This document shows, piece after piece, positions 1 to 10,229 of a stretch of DNA of 64,000 bases. Source of the DNA: Stenotrophomonas maltophilia (GTDB lineage: Bacteria > Pseudomonadota > Gammaproteobacteria > Xanthomonadales > Xanthomonadaceae). Below the pieces are notes generated by a model. The model ran no database searches and was not told the DNA's origin. It saw only the letters and a list, made by a program, of their open reading frames with translations. Position 1 is the stretch's first letter. Each line of letters starts with the position of its first letter. Both the position numbers and the translations under genes were made by a program. The stretch lies in contig NZ_NEQV01000002.1 of NCBI RefSeq assembly GCF_002799245.1, positions 124,001 to 188,000 of the forward strand. Direction: 5' to 3'.

Positions 1-80
1 TAGAGCCGAGCCATGCTCGGCTGCGCTTCCCCGGAAAACCCCCGCGCTTCGCGGGTAAGTCGAGCATGGCTCGACTCTAC
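1..80. repeat. SMAG-type GTAG palindrome pair, inverted, cut by left window edge
   Basis: Two copies of a short palindrome (core GAGCCATGCTCG) face each other at about 1-23 and 58-80. The second, read on the minus strand, begins with GTAG. This is the form of SMAG elements known from S. maltophilia, which fold into small hairpins outside genes. The first copy lacks its leading G because the window begins there. Confidence 0.8.
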
Positions 81-88
81 AAGAACGA

Positions 89-111
89 AACGGGCGCCCT
101 TGGCGCCCGTT
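89..111 (-). terminator. Intrinsic terminator of the DUF481 gene
   Basis: A GC-rich hairpin (AACGGGCGCC / GGCGCCCGTT) lies just downstream of the stop codon of the leftward DUF481 gene. On the minus strand it is followed by a T-rich stretch (TTTCGTTCTTG). Confidence 0.7.
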
Positions 112-115
112 CTGC

Positions 116-892
116 TTACTTGAACTTGTAGACCACGTTCATCGTGGTCAGCGTATCGGTCTTGCGCTTGTCCGCCGCGACGTCGCTGTTGTAACGCGCC
201 TGCCAGCCGGCCTTCAGCGCCAGGTGCTCGTTCATGCTCACCGAGACACCGAAGTCGTTCTGGCCGAAGGTGTTGTACGAACCGGACTCGACCAGCAGGG
301 TGTTCACCAGGTCGGTGTTGTCGGTCAGCGAATACTTCATGTCGAACAGGCCACGGCCGATCAGGCCGGTGCGGGTGCGGTCATCCTCGGTGCTGTGGGT
401 ACGGCGCACACCGGGGCCGATCTGCGCATCGAACGAGAAGCGCTCGGTGTTCCACAGGCGGGTGCCGTAACCCAGACCGAACGAGCTCTGGCGGTCGTAG
501 GTGGCGAAGTCGTCGCGCTCGGTACGCACCGTGGCGGTCAGCTGGCGGTGCTCGCCCAGCTGCAGCGCGCTGCCGGCGCTGCCGGTGTAGCGGTTGGCGG
601 TGGTGTTGTTGCGGCGGGTGGTGGTGCCGTCGTCGTTGGTCTCGGTCACCTTGGAGCTGGAGCGCAGGCCGAACAGGTCCATGCTGTGCACCCAGTCGCC
701 GTCGGTGTAGCGCAGGCGCAGGCGGCCGTTGAAGCTCTCGGTGCTGCTGTTGCCGCGTGCCGAGGCAAAGCCGAGCTCGCCGCCGCTGCCGCTCCACGGC
801 GAGGACATCGCCGCCAGCTCGGAGGCATCCTGCGCGTATGCAAGCGGCGCACACAGCAGCAGGGGGATCAGCAGGGACACGCGCAGGGACAT
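116..892 (-). CDS. DUF481 family outer-membrane protein
   Basis: 258 residues. An N-terminal signal peptide (about residues 1-20, ending PLAYA) is followed by alternating hydrophobic and polar beta-strand segments typical of a small outer-membrane barrel. The pattern matches the DUF481 / YdiY family, some members of which are salt- or acid-induced; no substrate is known. The ATG at 892 is preceded by GGAGA at a normal distance, supporting this start. The gene stands alone, converges with nothing to its left, and ends in an intrinsic terminator. The family call rests on the overall pattern and not on a catalytic motif. Confidence 0.8.
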   Translation of the reverse strand: MSLRVSLLIPLLLCAPLAYAQDASELAAMSSPWSGSGGELGFASARGNSSTESFNGRLRLRYTDGDWVHSMDLFGLRSSSKVTETNDDGTTTRRNNTTANRYTGSAGSALQLGEHRQLTATVRTERDDFATYDRQSSFGLGYGTRLWNTERFSFDAQIGPGVRRTHSTEDDRTRTGLIGRGLFDMKYSLTDNTDLVNTLLVESGSYNTFGQNDFGVSVSMNEHLALKAGWQARYNSDVAADKRKTDTLTTMNVVYKFK

Positions 893-998
893 CGAGGCTT
901 CTCCGAAACGGTTAACAGCCGGTGATGATACTGGAAGCGTGATGGCGGTCCGAATCGATCCAATGCGCGCTTCAGCGAACGTTGCCGCGACCGCCTAT

Positions 999-1601
999 TC
1001 AGGGCAAATCGACACGCAATTCAGGGTCGTTGAAGCGCGAATAGCGCAGGCGCAGCTGGAAGCTGCGGCCGTTGCTGCTGCCGCTGCGCACGATCTGGCG
1101 GGGCAGGCCCTGGGCATCCACCCAGTACTCAAGGCGTTCGCCGGGCTGGGGGCCGCGCAGCCGGTAGTGCCGGGTCTCGACCCCGTCCAGCATCTGGCTG
1201 CCGAGGTCTTCGGCCTTCAGATCGGCGGGCAGGGCATCGGCCGGCAGCGGGTTGCGCCACTGCTCGAGCAGGCCGGGAGGGGTCGGCACCTGGCGGATCG
1301 CACCGTCGGCCTGCAGGAACATGGTGTCACCGATGATGGTCTGCGGCCCGGCCGGGGTTTGCACCCGGAAACGGTCGGGCGCGACGAAGTCCATGGCGCT
1401 GCGAACCGGCTGCGGTGCGCCCAGCACCTCCAGCTCGGCGTGAAAGCTGCGCAGGGCCGCGAAACGCTGGCTGGCGCCCAGCACCGCCTGTGCCGGATCG
1501 GCGGCGGGTACCGGGGCCGCGGTGCCGGCCGGCGCTGGCGCGCGATCGCAGGCGGCCAGCAGCAGGCAGGCCAGCAGGGACAGGGCAGGCAACCGGCGCA
1601 T
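999..1601 (-). CDS. LolA/LppX-like outer-membrane lipoprotein
   Basis: About 200 residues. The chosen start (ATG at 1601) gives a lipoprotein signal MRRLPALSLLACLLLAAC with a lipobox ending at Cys18; a longer start at 1613 would add four residues. The mature part (QRFAALRSFHAELEV, then APDRFRVQTPAGPQTIIGDT and YWVDAQGLPRQIVRS) resembles the half-barrel fold of LolA/LppX-type proteins that carry lipids or lipoproteins through the periplasm. Its true ligand is unknown. It is transcribed divergently from the WYL regulator, 81 bp away. Confidence 0.65.
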   Translation of the reverse strand: MRRLPALSLLACLLLAACDRAPAPAGTAAPVPAADPAQAVLGASQRFAALRSFHAELEVLGAPQPVRSAMDFVAPDRFRVQTPAGPQTIIGDTMFLQADGAIRQVPTPPGLLEQWRNPLPADALPADLKAEDLGSQMLDGVETRHYRLRGPQPGERLEYWVDAQGLPRQIVRSGSSNGRSFQLRLRYSRFNDPELRVDLP

Positions 1602-1669
1602 CGGGCATTCCATGGGGGTGGGGGCGACCACGATAGCCCAAACGTCCCACACAAGACCCGCGACTCGGA

Positions 1670-1675
1670 CATAAT
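1670..1675 (+). promoter_or_regulatory. Candidate -10 element of the WYL regulator gene; leaderless arrangement
   Basis: CATAAT ends 7 bases before the ATG at 1683, so a normal start point would fall at the start codon itself. No Shine-Dalgarno sequence precedes the ATG. Confidence 0.45.
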
Positions 1676-1682
1676 CGGGGGT

Positions 1683-2654
1683 ATGGACCGATACGAACGC
1701 ATCACCGCCCTGCATCGTCTGCTCAAGTCCGCGCGCTATCCGGTGACGGTGGCGACCCTGCAGGACAAGCTCGGTTGTTCCCGTGCCACCGTCTACCGCG
1801 ATCTGGCCTTCCTGCGCGATGCGCTGATGGCACCGATCGAGGGCGACGGCGAGGCCGGCTTCCGTTACCAGGCCGACGAGAGCGACCGCTTCGAGCTGCC
1901 CGGCCTATGGCTCAGTTCGGAGGAGCTGCATGCCCTGCTGGCCTCGCAGCACCTGCTGGCGCGTACCGGCGGTGGCGTGTTGTCCTCGGTGCTGGCGCCG
2001 TTGCAGCAACGCATCGAGAGCCTGCTGGCGGCCCAGGCCGGTGTCTCCAGCTGGCCGGTCGACCGCGTACGGGTGATTCCGCACCGTGGCCGCAAGTTCG
2101 ACGAGGGCAGCTTCCGCAGCGTAGCTTCGGCCGTGCTGGAGCGCCGCCAGCTGGCATTCGAGTACCGCGCCCGTTCCACCGACGAGCCGACCAAGCGCAC
2201 CGTCTCGCCGCAGCGCCTGACCCATTATCGCGACAACTGGTATCTGGACGCCTGGGACCATGACCGCGAGGCCCTGCGCAGCTTCGCGGTGGACCGCATC
2301 CACAAGGCGCGGGTGATCGACAGTGCCGCCCGTGATGTTGCCGACAGCGAGCTGGACGAACAGCTCGGTGCCAGCTACGGCATCTTCTCCGGCGCGCCGA
2401 AGGGCTGGGCGACCATCCTGTTCAGCGCCAAGGCCGCGCGCTGGGTGGCCGACGAACACTGGCATTCCAAGCAGCAGGGCCGGTTCCTGGCCGATGGCCG
2501 CTATGAGCTGAAGGTGCCGTACAGCGTCTCGCGCGAACTGCTGATGGACGTGCTGCACTATGGTTCGGATGCCGAGATCGTCGAGCCGATGATGCTGCGC
2601 GAGCAGGCCAAGGCGCTGCTTGAGCTGGCCCTGAGCAACTACGAAAAATCCTGA
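1683..2654 (+). CDS. WYL-domain transcriptional regulator (YafY type)
   Basis: 323 residues. An N-terminal helix-turn-helix (residues about 1-60, with LQDKLGCSRATVYRDLAFLRD) is followed by a WYL domain (about 140-220, including NWYLDAWDHDREALRSFAVDRI) and a C-terminal WCX extension. Members of this family bind DNA and sense ligands through the WYL domain; some respond to DNA damage, phage defence or nutrient signals. The ATG at 1683 is preferred because upstream in-frame sequence overlaps the divergent lipoprotein gene and has no domain match. metQ begins 26 bp downstream, so the two may be co-transcribed, which raises the possibility of regulation linked to methionine uptake (inference). Confidence 0.85.
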   Translation: MDRYERITALHRLLKSARYPVTVATLQDKLGCSRATVYRDLAFLRDALMAPIEGDGEAGFRYQADESDRFELPGLWLSSEELHALLASQHLLARTGGGVLSSVLAPLQQRIESLLAAQAGVSSWPVDRVRVIPHRGRKFDEGSFRSVASAVLERRQLAFEYRARSTDEPTKRTVSPQRLTHYRDNWYLDAWDHDREALRSFAVDRIHKARVIDSAARDVADSELDEQLGASYGIFSGAPKGWATILFSAKAARWVADEHWHSKQQGRFLADGRYELKVPYSVSRELLMDVLHYGSDAEIVEPMMLREQAKALLELALSNYEKS

Positions 2655-2680
2655 TACTCCCCCCGAGAACCCAGTCCCCC

Positions 2681-3475
2681 ATGAAGAAGACCCTGTTGCT
2701 GCCCCTGCTCGCCGCTGCGTTGGCCCTGACCGCCTGCGGCACCTCCGGCGAGCCCTCGCAGAAGCTGGTGGTGGCCGCCACGGCCGTGCCGCATGCCGAG
2801 ATCCTCGAGGTGGTCAAGCCGATCCTCAAGCAGGAAGGCGTGGACCTGGACGTGCGCGTGTTCAACGACTACGTGCAGCCCAACGACCAGCTCGTGCAGA
2901 AGCAGGTGGACGCCAACTACTTCCAGACCGAGCCGTACCTGGACGCCTACAACCGCGACCGCAAGACCGACCTGGTGAAGGTGATCGGCGTGCACATCGA
3001 GCCGTTCGGTGCGTACTCGCGCAAGGTCAAGTCGCTGGCCGAGCTGCGTGAAGGTGCCGACGTGGTGATCCCGAATGACCCGAGCAACAACAGCCGCGCG
3101 CTGATCCTGCTGCACAAGGCCGGCGTGATCGAGCTGAAGGACCCGGCCAACGCGCTGGCGACCCAGCGCGACATCATCGCCAACCCGAAGAACCTGAAGT
3201 TCCGCGAGCTGGACTCGGCGATGCTGCCGCGCGTGCTGGACCAGGTCGATCTGGCCCTGATCAACACCAACTACGCGCTGGACGCCGGCCTCAACCCGAC
3301 CAGGGATGCGCTGGCGATCGAGAGCAAGGATTCGCCGTACGTGAACTTCCTGGTCGCGCGCCCGGACAACAAGGACGACGCCCGCGTGCAGAAGCTGGCC
3401 AAGGCCCTGACCAGCCCGCAGGTGAAGGCCTTCATCGAGACCAAGTACAAGGGCGCGGTGCTGCCGGCGTTCTGA
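2681..3475 (+). CDS. metQ: D-methionine-binding lipoprotein MetQ
   Basis: 264 residues, NlpA/MetQ family. A lipoprotein signal (LALTAC, lipid-modified Cys at about 19) tethers this solute-binding protein to the membrane, where it delivers methionine to the MetNI ABC importer. Conserved family segments are visible: PHAEILEVVKPILKQEG, YVQPNDQLVQKQVDANYFQ and NTNYALDAGL. The matching ATPase and permease genes are not adjacent but about 48 kb away (metN at 51141, metI at 52145). It lies 26 bp behind the WYL regulator in the same direction. Confidence 0.92.
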   Translation: MKKTLLLPLLAAALALTACGTSGEPSQKLVVAATAVPHAEILEVVKPILKQEGVDLDVRVFNDYVQPNDQLVQKQVDANYFQTEPYLDAYNRDRKTDLVKVIGVHIEPFGAYSRKVKSLAELREGADVVIPNDPSNNSRALILLHKAGVIELKDPANALATQRDIIANPKNLKFRELDSAMLPRVLDQVDLALINTNYALDAGLNPTRDALAIESKDSPYVNFLVARPDNKDDARVQKLAKALTSPQVKAFIETKYKGAVLPAF

Positions 3476-3505
3476 TCGCGGCTGATCTGATGATTTGAAT
3501 GGTGG

Positions 3506-3610
3506 GTGTCGACCTTGGTCGACACTGTCTTCCCTGTAGAGCCGAGCCCACGCTCGGCTCTGCTGTTTTCGGCATTCCACCAACGGCAGCCGAGCATGGC
3601 TCGGCTCTAC
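3506..3610. repeat. Palindromes between metQ and glpK, including an inverted SMAG pair
   Basis: A perfect palindrome (GTGTCGACCTTGGTCGACAC, 3506-3525) is followed by two SMAG-type elements facing each other (3536-3561 and 3588-3610), each with GTAGAGCCGAGC at its outer end. They fill the gap between two convergent genes and could form a larger stem. Confidence 0.8.
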
Positions 3611-3614
3611 AATG

Positions 3615-5216
<1,602 letters not shown>

Positions 5217-5220
<4 letters not shown>

Positions 5221-6704
5221 AACGCCGGGCGTTCCATCCATGCCTGCAGCCGTGCCACCTGCGCAGCATCCAGCCGCAATCCCAGCTTGCTCCGCCGCCA
5301 CAGCACATCGTCGCTGTCGAACGCCCACTCGCGGTCGCGCAGGAAGCCTACTTCGCGGGCATGCAGGCCGCCGCCAAAATCCTCGCCAAGGTCGTCCATG
5401 CCCCGTGCACCCTCCAGCAGTTCCGCGCTGCGGCTGCCATAGGCAGCGGCCCAGCGTTGCGCGATACCGGCAGGCAACCACGGTGCCAGCCCCCGAAGAT
5501 GCGAGCATGCCTGTGCGGCGTCACCCCACCCGCTGCCCGGCAGTGGGTCTCCGCTTGCTGTCCACGCCGGGCCCATCTGTGGCAGCGCAGGGCGCAGCAG
5601 GTCCAGCGCCTCCTCGGCCAGCACCCGGTAGGTGGTCAGCTTGCCGCCCAGCACATGCAGCGCCGGTGCCGGGTCCGCCTGCAGCTGCAGGCGGTAATCG
5701 CGGCTGAGTTTTGCCGCGCGCGGGTCGGGATCGGCCAGCAGCGGACGGACACCGGCGAACGCCCAGACCACCGCTTCCGGCGCGATGGGTTCCTGCAGGT
5801 AGCGATTGGCTGCTTCGCACAGGTACGCCACCTCCGAAGGCAGCACGCTGCAGCGCGCCGGGTCACCGCGATAGTCGGTATCGGTGGTGCCCACCAGCAG
5901 GTGGTCGTGGGCGAAGGGCAGCAGGAACACCACGCGTCCATCGGGTTGCTGCAGCAGGCAGGCGCTGTCATCAGGCCAGGGCCGGCGCAGCACGATGTGG
6001 CTGCCCTGCACCAGGCGCAGCGCGGGGCCACCGCTGCGCGCCTGCATCCGTTCCAGCAGGCCACCGGCCCACGGGCCCGCCGCGTTGGCGACGGCGCGCG
6101 CAGTCACATGGTGCGACCGGCCATCAGTGGATTCCAGAATGGCCTGCCATCGGCCCTGCACGGGGTGCAGGTCGATGCAGCGGCTGCGCACCCGCACCTG
6201 TGCCCCCCGCTGCGCGGCATCCAGGGCGTTGAGCAGCACCAGCCGCGCGTCATCGACCTGCGCATCGGCGTAGCTGAAGCCCTGCCGCAGCATCGGGGAG
6301 AGCCAGTGGCGCAGCGGGTCGCGGTGCAGGTCCAGTACGCGTGACGCTGGGAAGGCAGGGCCGCGCCGGCCCAGATGGTCGTACAGCCACAGTCCCGCGC
6401 GCAGCATCCAGCGCGGGCGCAGGTGCGGCTCCCAGGGCAGCACGAAGCGCAGCGGATGGACCAGATAGGGGGCTTGCCGGCGTACCACCTCACGTTCGCC
6501 CAGTGCCTTGCGCACCAGCCCGAACTCGCCCTGTTCCAGGTAGCGCAGGCCGCCGTGGATCAGTTTGCTGCTGGCACTGGACGTGTGTGCGGCCAGGTCG
6601 TGCTGTTCGCACAGCAGCACGCGCAGGCCGCGGCCACTGGCGTCACGGGCGATGCCGGCGCCGTTGATGCCGCCACCGATCACCAGCAGGTCGACGTCGT
6701 CCAT
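5217..6704 (-). CDS. glpD: Aerobic glycerol-3-phosphate dehydrogenase GlpD
   Basis: 495 residues. This membrane-associated flavoenzyme oxidises glycerol 3-phosphate to dihydroxyacetone phosphate and passes electrons to quinone. The N-terminal FAD-binding motif (DLLVIGGGINGAGIARDASG) and family segments SSKLIHGGLRYLEQ and GGKLTTYRVLAEEALD are clear. The ATG at 6704 has a strong GGAGG six bases upstream; an earlier in-frame ATG in the SMAG repeats is not credible. It precedes glpK in the same direction, giving the glycerol catabolic pair. Confidence 0.95.
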
Positions 6705-6728
6705 CGTGCCTCCGTATCCAGCCATTCT

Positions 6729-6849
6729 GCAGAGTCGAGTCCATGCTTGGCTGCATTTCGGGCAGCCGGGCAAGCTCGACTCTACAAAAAATGCAGCCGA
6801 GCATGGGCTCGGCTCTACAAAAAATGCAGCCGAGCATGGGCTCGGCTAC
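6729..6849. repeat. SMAG cluster with two direct copies spaced 33 bp
   Basis: An inverted SMAG pair (6729-6785) is followed by two direct copies of GCAGCCGAGCATGGGCTCGG at 6793 and 6826, separated by an A-rich spacer (CTACAAAAAAT). The cluster lies between the glpD start and the OmpW-like gene. Confidence 0.8.
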
Positions 6850-6875
6850 AGACAGAAGGCTGCTGCCGGAAATGA

Positions 6876-6899
6876 CGACGGGCCCCGAAGGGCCCGTCG
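6876..6899 (-). terminator. Hairpin downstream of the OmpW-like gene
   Basis: A strong stem (CGACGGGCCC / GGGCCCGTCG) lies just behind the stop codon of the leftward porin gene. The following T-run on the minus strand is short (CATTTCC), so termination is likely but not certain. Confidence 0.55.
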
Positions 6900-6929
6900 C
6901 GATGCATCAGTGAAGCGGTGCTGCCTGGA

Positions 6930-7565
6930 TCAGAAGCGGGCGCCGATGCCGAAGCCGACGGTCCACGGATCCATCTTGGCTTCGCCGATCTTCTCGCCGC
7001 CAACCTTGATGTCCGGGCGGGCGCGCATGTAGCGGGCGTCGGCACGGGCGAACCAGGTGGAATTGATGTTCATGTCGACGCCGACGGTGCCGATCACGCC
7101 CTTGGCATCCTTGAAGCGGATGTCGGTGTCAGCGCCGTTGCCCAGCTTCTCGTTGCTGAAGCTCGACTGGTAGTAGCCGACGCCCACGAACGGACGGAAC
7201 ACGTTGTCAGCCTGGCCGAAGTGGTACTGGCCGCTCAGCGCGACCGGCTGCTGCTCGACCGAGCCCAGGCGGGCATTGTTCGGGCCCTTGAACTTGTTGT
7301 CGAACTTGTCAGCGGCGCCCCACAGCTCAACGGCCCAGTTGTCGTTGATGTAGTAGCTGAAGCTGACGGTCGGCGCCGGGCCACCGTCGGTCTTCTTCAC
7401 GCCGGTGATCGGGTCGTTCTTCGGCTGCAGCAGCGAGATGCCGCCAACAACGGCAAAATGCTTGCCCGAGGCGGTATCGGTGGTGCTGCTGTCCTGGGCG
7501 AAAGCGGCCGGCGCGAAGGCGGCGGAGGTCAGCAGGGCGAGACTCAGGATACGGATGGAGCGCAT
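6930..7565 (-). CDS. OmpW family outer-membrane protein
   Basis: 211 residues. A signal peptide (about 1-23, ending PAAFA) precedes an eight-stranded barrel pattern with OmpW-like segments: WAVELWGAADKFDNKF, GQYHFGQADNVFRPFVGVGYYQSSF and a C-terminal aromatic residue (GFGIGARF) recognised by the barrel assembly machine. OmpW proteins form narrow hydrophobic channels in the outer membrane. The ATG at 7565 is chosen because the signal peptide starts there. It stands alone with a hairpin behind it and an AT-rich patch (about 7655-7680) upstream. Confidence 0.88.
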   Translation of the reverse strand: MRSIRILSLALLTSAAFAPAAFAQDSSTTDTASGKHFAVVGGISLLQPKNDPITGVKKTDGGPAPTVSFSYYINDNWAVELWGAADKFDNKFKGPNNARLGSVEQQPVALSGQYHFGQADNVFRPFVGVGYYQSSFSNEKLGNGADTDIRFKDAKGVIGTVGVDMNINSTWFARADARYMRARPDIKVGGEKIGEAKMDPWTVGFGIGARF

Positions 7566-7751
7566 GGGGGTATCTCCTAATGTTTCTTGTTTTGGGCCCC
7601 CGGTTGCGGGGCGAGCACACCGTAGTCGCCCCAACATGAATCGAATCCGACGCACGTTAAAAAATAGTTTTCCTTGTTCAGCGACGGGTGCGGAATGCCT
7701 GTATTCATGGGGTTTCTGGCCCCCGCCGACATTCATGCAGTTGGAGAAGAT

Positions 7752-8267
7752 GTGAGCGCAGCAACGTTGTGCATTGGCCTGCAAGCGCAGGTGAACGTGG
7801 AGTGCCGGGTACTGCTGCTGGGCTCGATGCCCGGCGTGGCGTCCCTGCAGGAACAGCGCTACTACGCCCATCCGCGCAACCGCTTCTGGCCGCTGATGGC
7901 CGATATCTGTGGCTTCGGCGCGGATCTGGCCTACGCGCTGCGGCTGCAGGCGTTGAATGCAGCGGGTATCGGCCTGTGGGATGTGATCGGCCGCTGTGAG
8001 CGCCGCGGCAGCCTGGATGCGGACATCGTGCGTGGCACGGAAGTGGCCAATGCACTGCCCGAGCTGATCGCCACACTGCCTGAGCTGAAGCTGATCGGCT
8101 GCAATGGAAGTGCGTCGCTGCAGGCGTTCCAGCGCTGGGTGCTGCCGCGGCTGGAGGCTCCACCCAAGGTGGTCGCGCTGCCGTCGACCAGCCCTGCCAA
8201 TGCGGCGTGGTCGTTGCCACGCCTGCGCCAGGCCTGGCAGCCGGTGGCCGACGCGCTGGCGACATGA
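7752..8267 (+). CDS. DNA-deoxyinosine glycosylase (uracil-DNA glycosylase superfamily)
   Basis: About 171 residues from a GTG at 7752, which has GGAGA five bases upstream; ATG codons at 7687 and 7699 are alternatives but would add residues with no family counterpart. The segments VLLLGSMPGVASLQEQRYYAHPRNRFWPLM, GIGLWDVIGRCERRGSLD and LPSTSPAN match the small single-domain hypoxanthine/deoxyinosine glycosylases. Such enzymes excise deaminated adenine from DNA as the first step of base-excision repair. A gene at this place upstream of aceF is unrelated to pyruvate metabolism. Confidence 0.8.
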   Translation: MSAATLCIGLQAQVNVECRVLLLGSMPGVASLQEQRYYAHPRNRFWPLMADICGFGADLAYALRLQALNAAGIGLWDVIGRCERRGSLDADIVRGTEVANALPELIATLPELKLIGCNGSASLQAFQRWVLPRLEAPPKVVALPSTSPANAAWSLPRLRQAWQPVADALAT

Positions 8268-8434
8268 AGCGGACATCGTCCGGACAATACGCTACCGACT
8301 GGTCGCGGCCGCGACCCATGGGCAACAGCCTGTCCCGGCTGCGTGCGTACTGAAAACACCTGTAACGGTTGGCGCTGGACCCCGCTGGCCGCACAATAGA
8401 CGTTTCCCTACACCAGATTGCCGGAGTTATCCCC

Positions 8435-10123
8435 ATGGCCGAAATCAAGGAAGCACTTGTCCCCGATATCGGTGACTACAGCGATATCCCGGTAATCGAG
8501 GTGCTTGTCGCCGTCGGCGACACGGTCAAGAAGGACCAGGGCCTGGTGACGCTTGAAAGCGACAAGGCGACCATGGAAGTGCCGTCTTCGGTGGCGGGCG
8601 TGGTCAAGGAACTCAAGGTCAAGGTTGGCGACAGCCTGTCCGAAGGCAAGGTCGTGGCGCTGATCGAAGTGGCTGAAGGCGAAGCCGCCGCGCCGGCCGC
8701 CGCCGCACCGGCGCCGGCCAAGGCCGCTGCCCCGGCTGCCGCCACCCAGAGCGCGCCAGCCCCGGCCGCTGCTGCTCCGGCCGCTCCGGCCGCCAGCGGT
8801 GGTGCGGTTGAAGCCCTGGTGCCGGACATCGGCGACTACTCCGGCATTCCGGTCATCGAAGTGCTGGTCGCCGTGGGCGACACGGTCAAGAAGGACCAGG
8901 GCCTGGTCACGCTGGAAAGCGACAAGGCGACCATGGAAGTGCCGTCCTCGGTGGCCGGTGTGGTCAAGGAGATCAAGGTCAAGGTCGGCGACAATCTGTC
9001 GCAGGGCAACGTGGTTGCCATCATCGAGGCCGAGGGCGCTGCCGCGCCGGCCCCGGCCAAGGCCGCTGCGCCGGCCCCGGCGGCTGCACCGCAGGCCGCT
9101 GCTCCGGTTGCCGCCGCCGCTCCGGTGGCGGCCGCGCCGTCGGCCGGTACCCCGGCCAGCCCGCCGGTGCAGTTCAACGCCGATGGCGTGCTGCCGGCCA
9201 AGGTGCCGTACGCCACCCCGGCGGTGCGCGTGTTCGCCCGCGAGCTGGGCGTGGACCTGCTGCAGATCAACGGCACCGAGAAGGGTGGCCGCATCACCAA
9301 GGGTGACGTGCAGAAGTTCGTCAAGGCCGCGCTCAGCGGTGGCGTGCCGGCAGCTGCCGGTGGCGCTGTCGCCGCCGGTGGTGGCCTGAACCTGCTGCCG
9401 TGGCCGAAGGTCGACTTCAGCAAGTTCGGCGAGACCGAAGTCCAGCCGCTGTCGCGCATCAAGAAGATCTCCGGCGCGAACCTGGCCCGCAACTGGGCCA
9501 TGATCCCGCACGTCACCCAGTTCGAACAGGCCGACATCACCGACCTGGAAGGCCTGCGCGTGGCGCTGAACAAGGAGAACGAGAAGGCCGGCATCAAACT
9601 GACCATGCTCGCCTTCCTGATCAAGGCCAGCGCCGCGGCGCTGAAGAAGTTCCCGGAATTCAACGCCTCGCTCGATGCCAGCGGTGAAAACCTGACCCTG
9701 AAGAAGTACTTCCACATCGGCTTCGCCGCCGACACGCCGAACGGCCTGGTCGTGCCGGTGATCCGCGACGTGGACAAGAAGGGCGTGGTGCAGATCGCGC
9801 AGGAAACCGGCGAACTGGCCAAGAAGGCGCGCGACGGCAAGCTGGGCCCGGCCGACATGAGCGGTGGCTGCTTCTCGATCAGCTCGCTGGGCGGCATCGG
9901 CGGCACCGCGTTCACCCCCATTGTGAACGCACCGGAAGTGGCCATCCTCGGCGTCTCCAAGTCGTCCATCCAGCCGGTCTGGAACGGCAAGGAATTCGCA
10001 CCGAAGCTGATGCTGCCGCTGTCGCTGAGCTACGACCACCGCGTCATCGACGGCGCCCTGGCCGCACGCTTCACCACGTACCTGTCGCAGGTGCTGGCCG
10101 ACATGCGCCGCGTGCTGCTGTAA
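8435..10123 (+). CDS. aceF: Pyruvate dehydrogenase E2, dihydrolipoamide acetyltransferase
   Basis: 562 residues. Two N-terminal lipoyl domains (about 4-80 and 125-200; lipoyl lysines K44 and K164 in ESDKATME) are joined by Ala/Pro linkers. A peripheral subunit-binding domain (about 250-300, YATPAVRVFARELGVDLLQI) and the catalytic core follow, with YDHRVIDGA near residue 535. It transfers the acetyl group to CoA in the pyruvate dehydrogenase complex. The ATG at 8435 has GGAG upstream. The aceE gene expected upstream is absent; lpd follows by 106 bp. The two lipoyl domains are almost identical at the DNA level. Confidence 0.96.
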   Translation: MAEIKEALVPDIGDYSDIPVIEVLVAVGDTVKKDQGLVTLESDKATMEVPSSVAGVVKELKVKVGDSLSEGKVVALIEVAEGEAAAPAAAAPAPAKAAAPAAATQSAPAPAAAAPAAPAASGGAVEALVPDIGDYSGIPVIEVLVAVGDTVKKDQGLVTLESDKATMEVPSSVAGVVKEIKVKVGDNLSQGNVVAIIEAEGAAAPAPAKAAAPAPAAAPQAAAPVAAAAPVAAAPSAGTPASPPVQFNADGVLPAKVPYATPAVRVFARELGVDLLQINGTEKGGRITKGDVQKFVKAALSGGVPAAAGGAVAAGGGLNLLPWPKVDFSKFGETEVQPLSRIKKISGANLARNWAMIPHVTQFEQADITDLEGLRVALNKENEKAGIKLTMLAFLIKASAAALKKFPEFNASLDASGENLTLKKYFHIGFAADTPNGLVVPVIRDVDKKGVVQIAQETGELAKKARDGKLGPADMSGGCFSISSLGGIGGTAFTPIVNAPEVAILGVSKSSIQPVWNGKEFAPKLMLPLSLSYDHRVIDGALAARFTTYLSQVLADMRRVLL

Positions 10124-10229
10124 GGCACCGCTTCGCCCCCACCGTGCGGCCGCAGCCCCTGGCGCGGCCGCGTGAACAGATGCAGTGACAGCCCGCCGGC
10201 CACGCCGGGCGGGCACGAGGAAAACCACC

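Noticed and set aside
729..1682. Upstream extension of the WYL regulator to 641 residues
   Set aside because: The extra part overlaps two genes on the other strand and has no recognisable domain; the helix-turn-helix begins at 1683.
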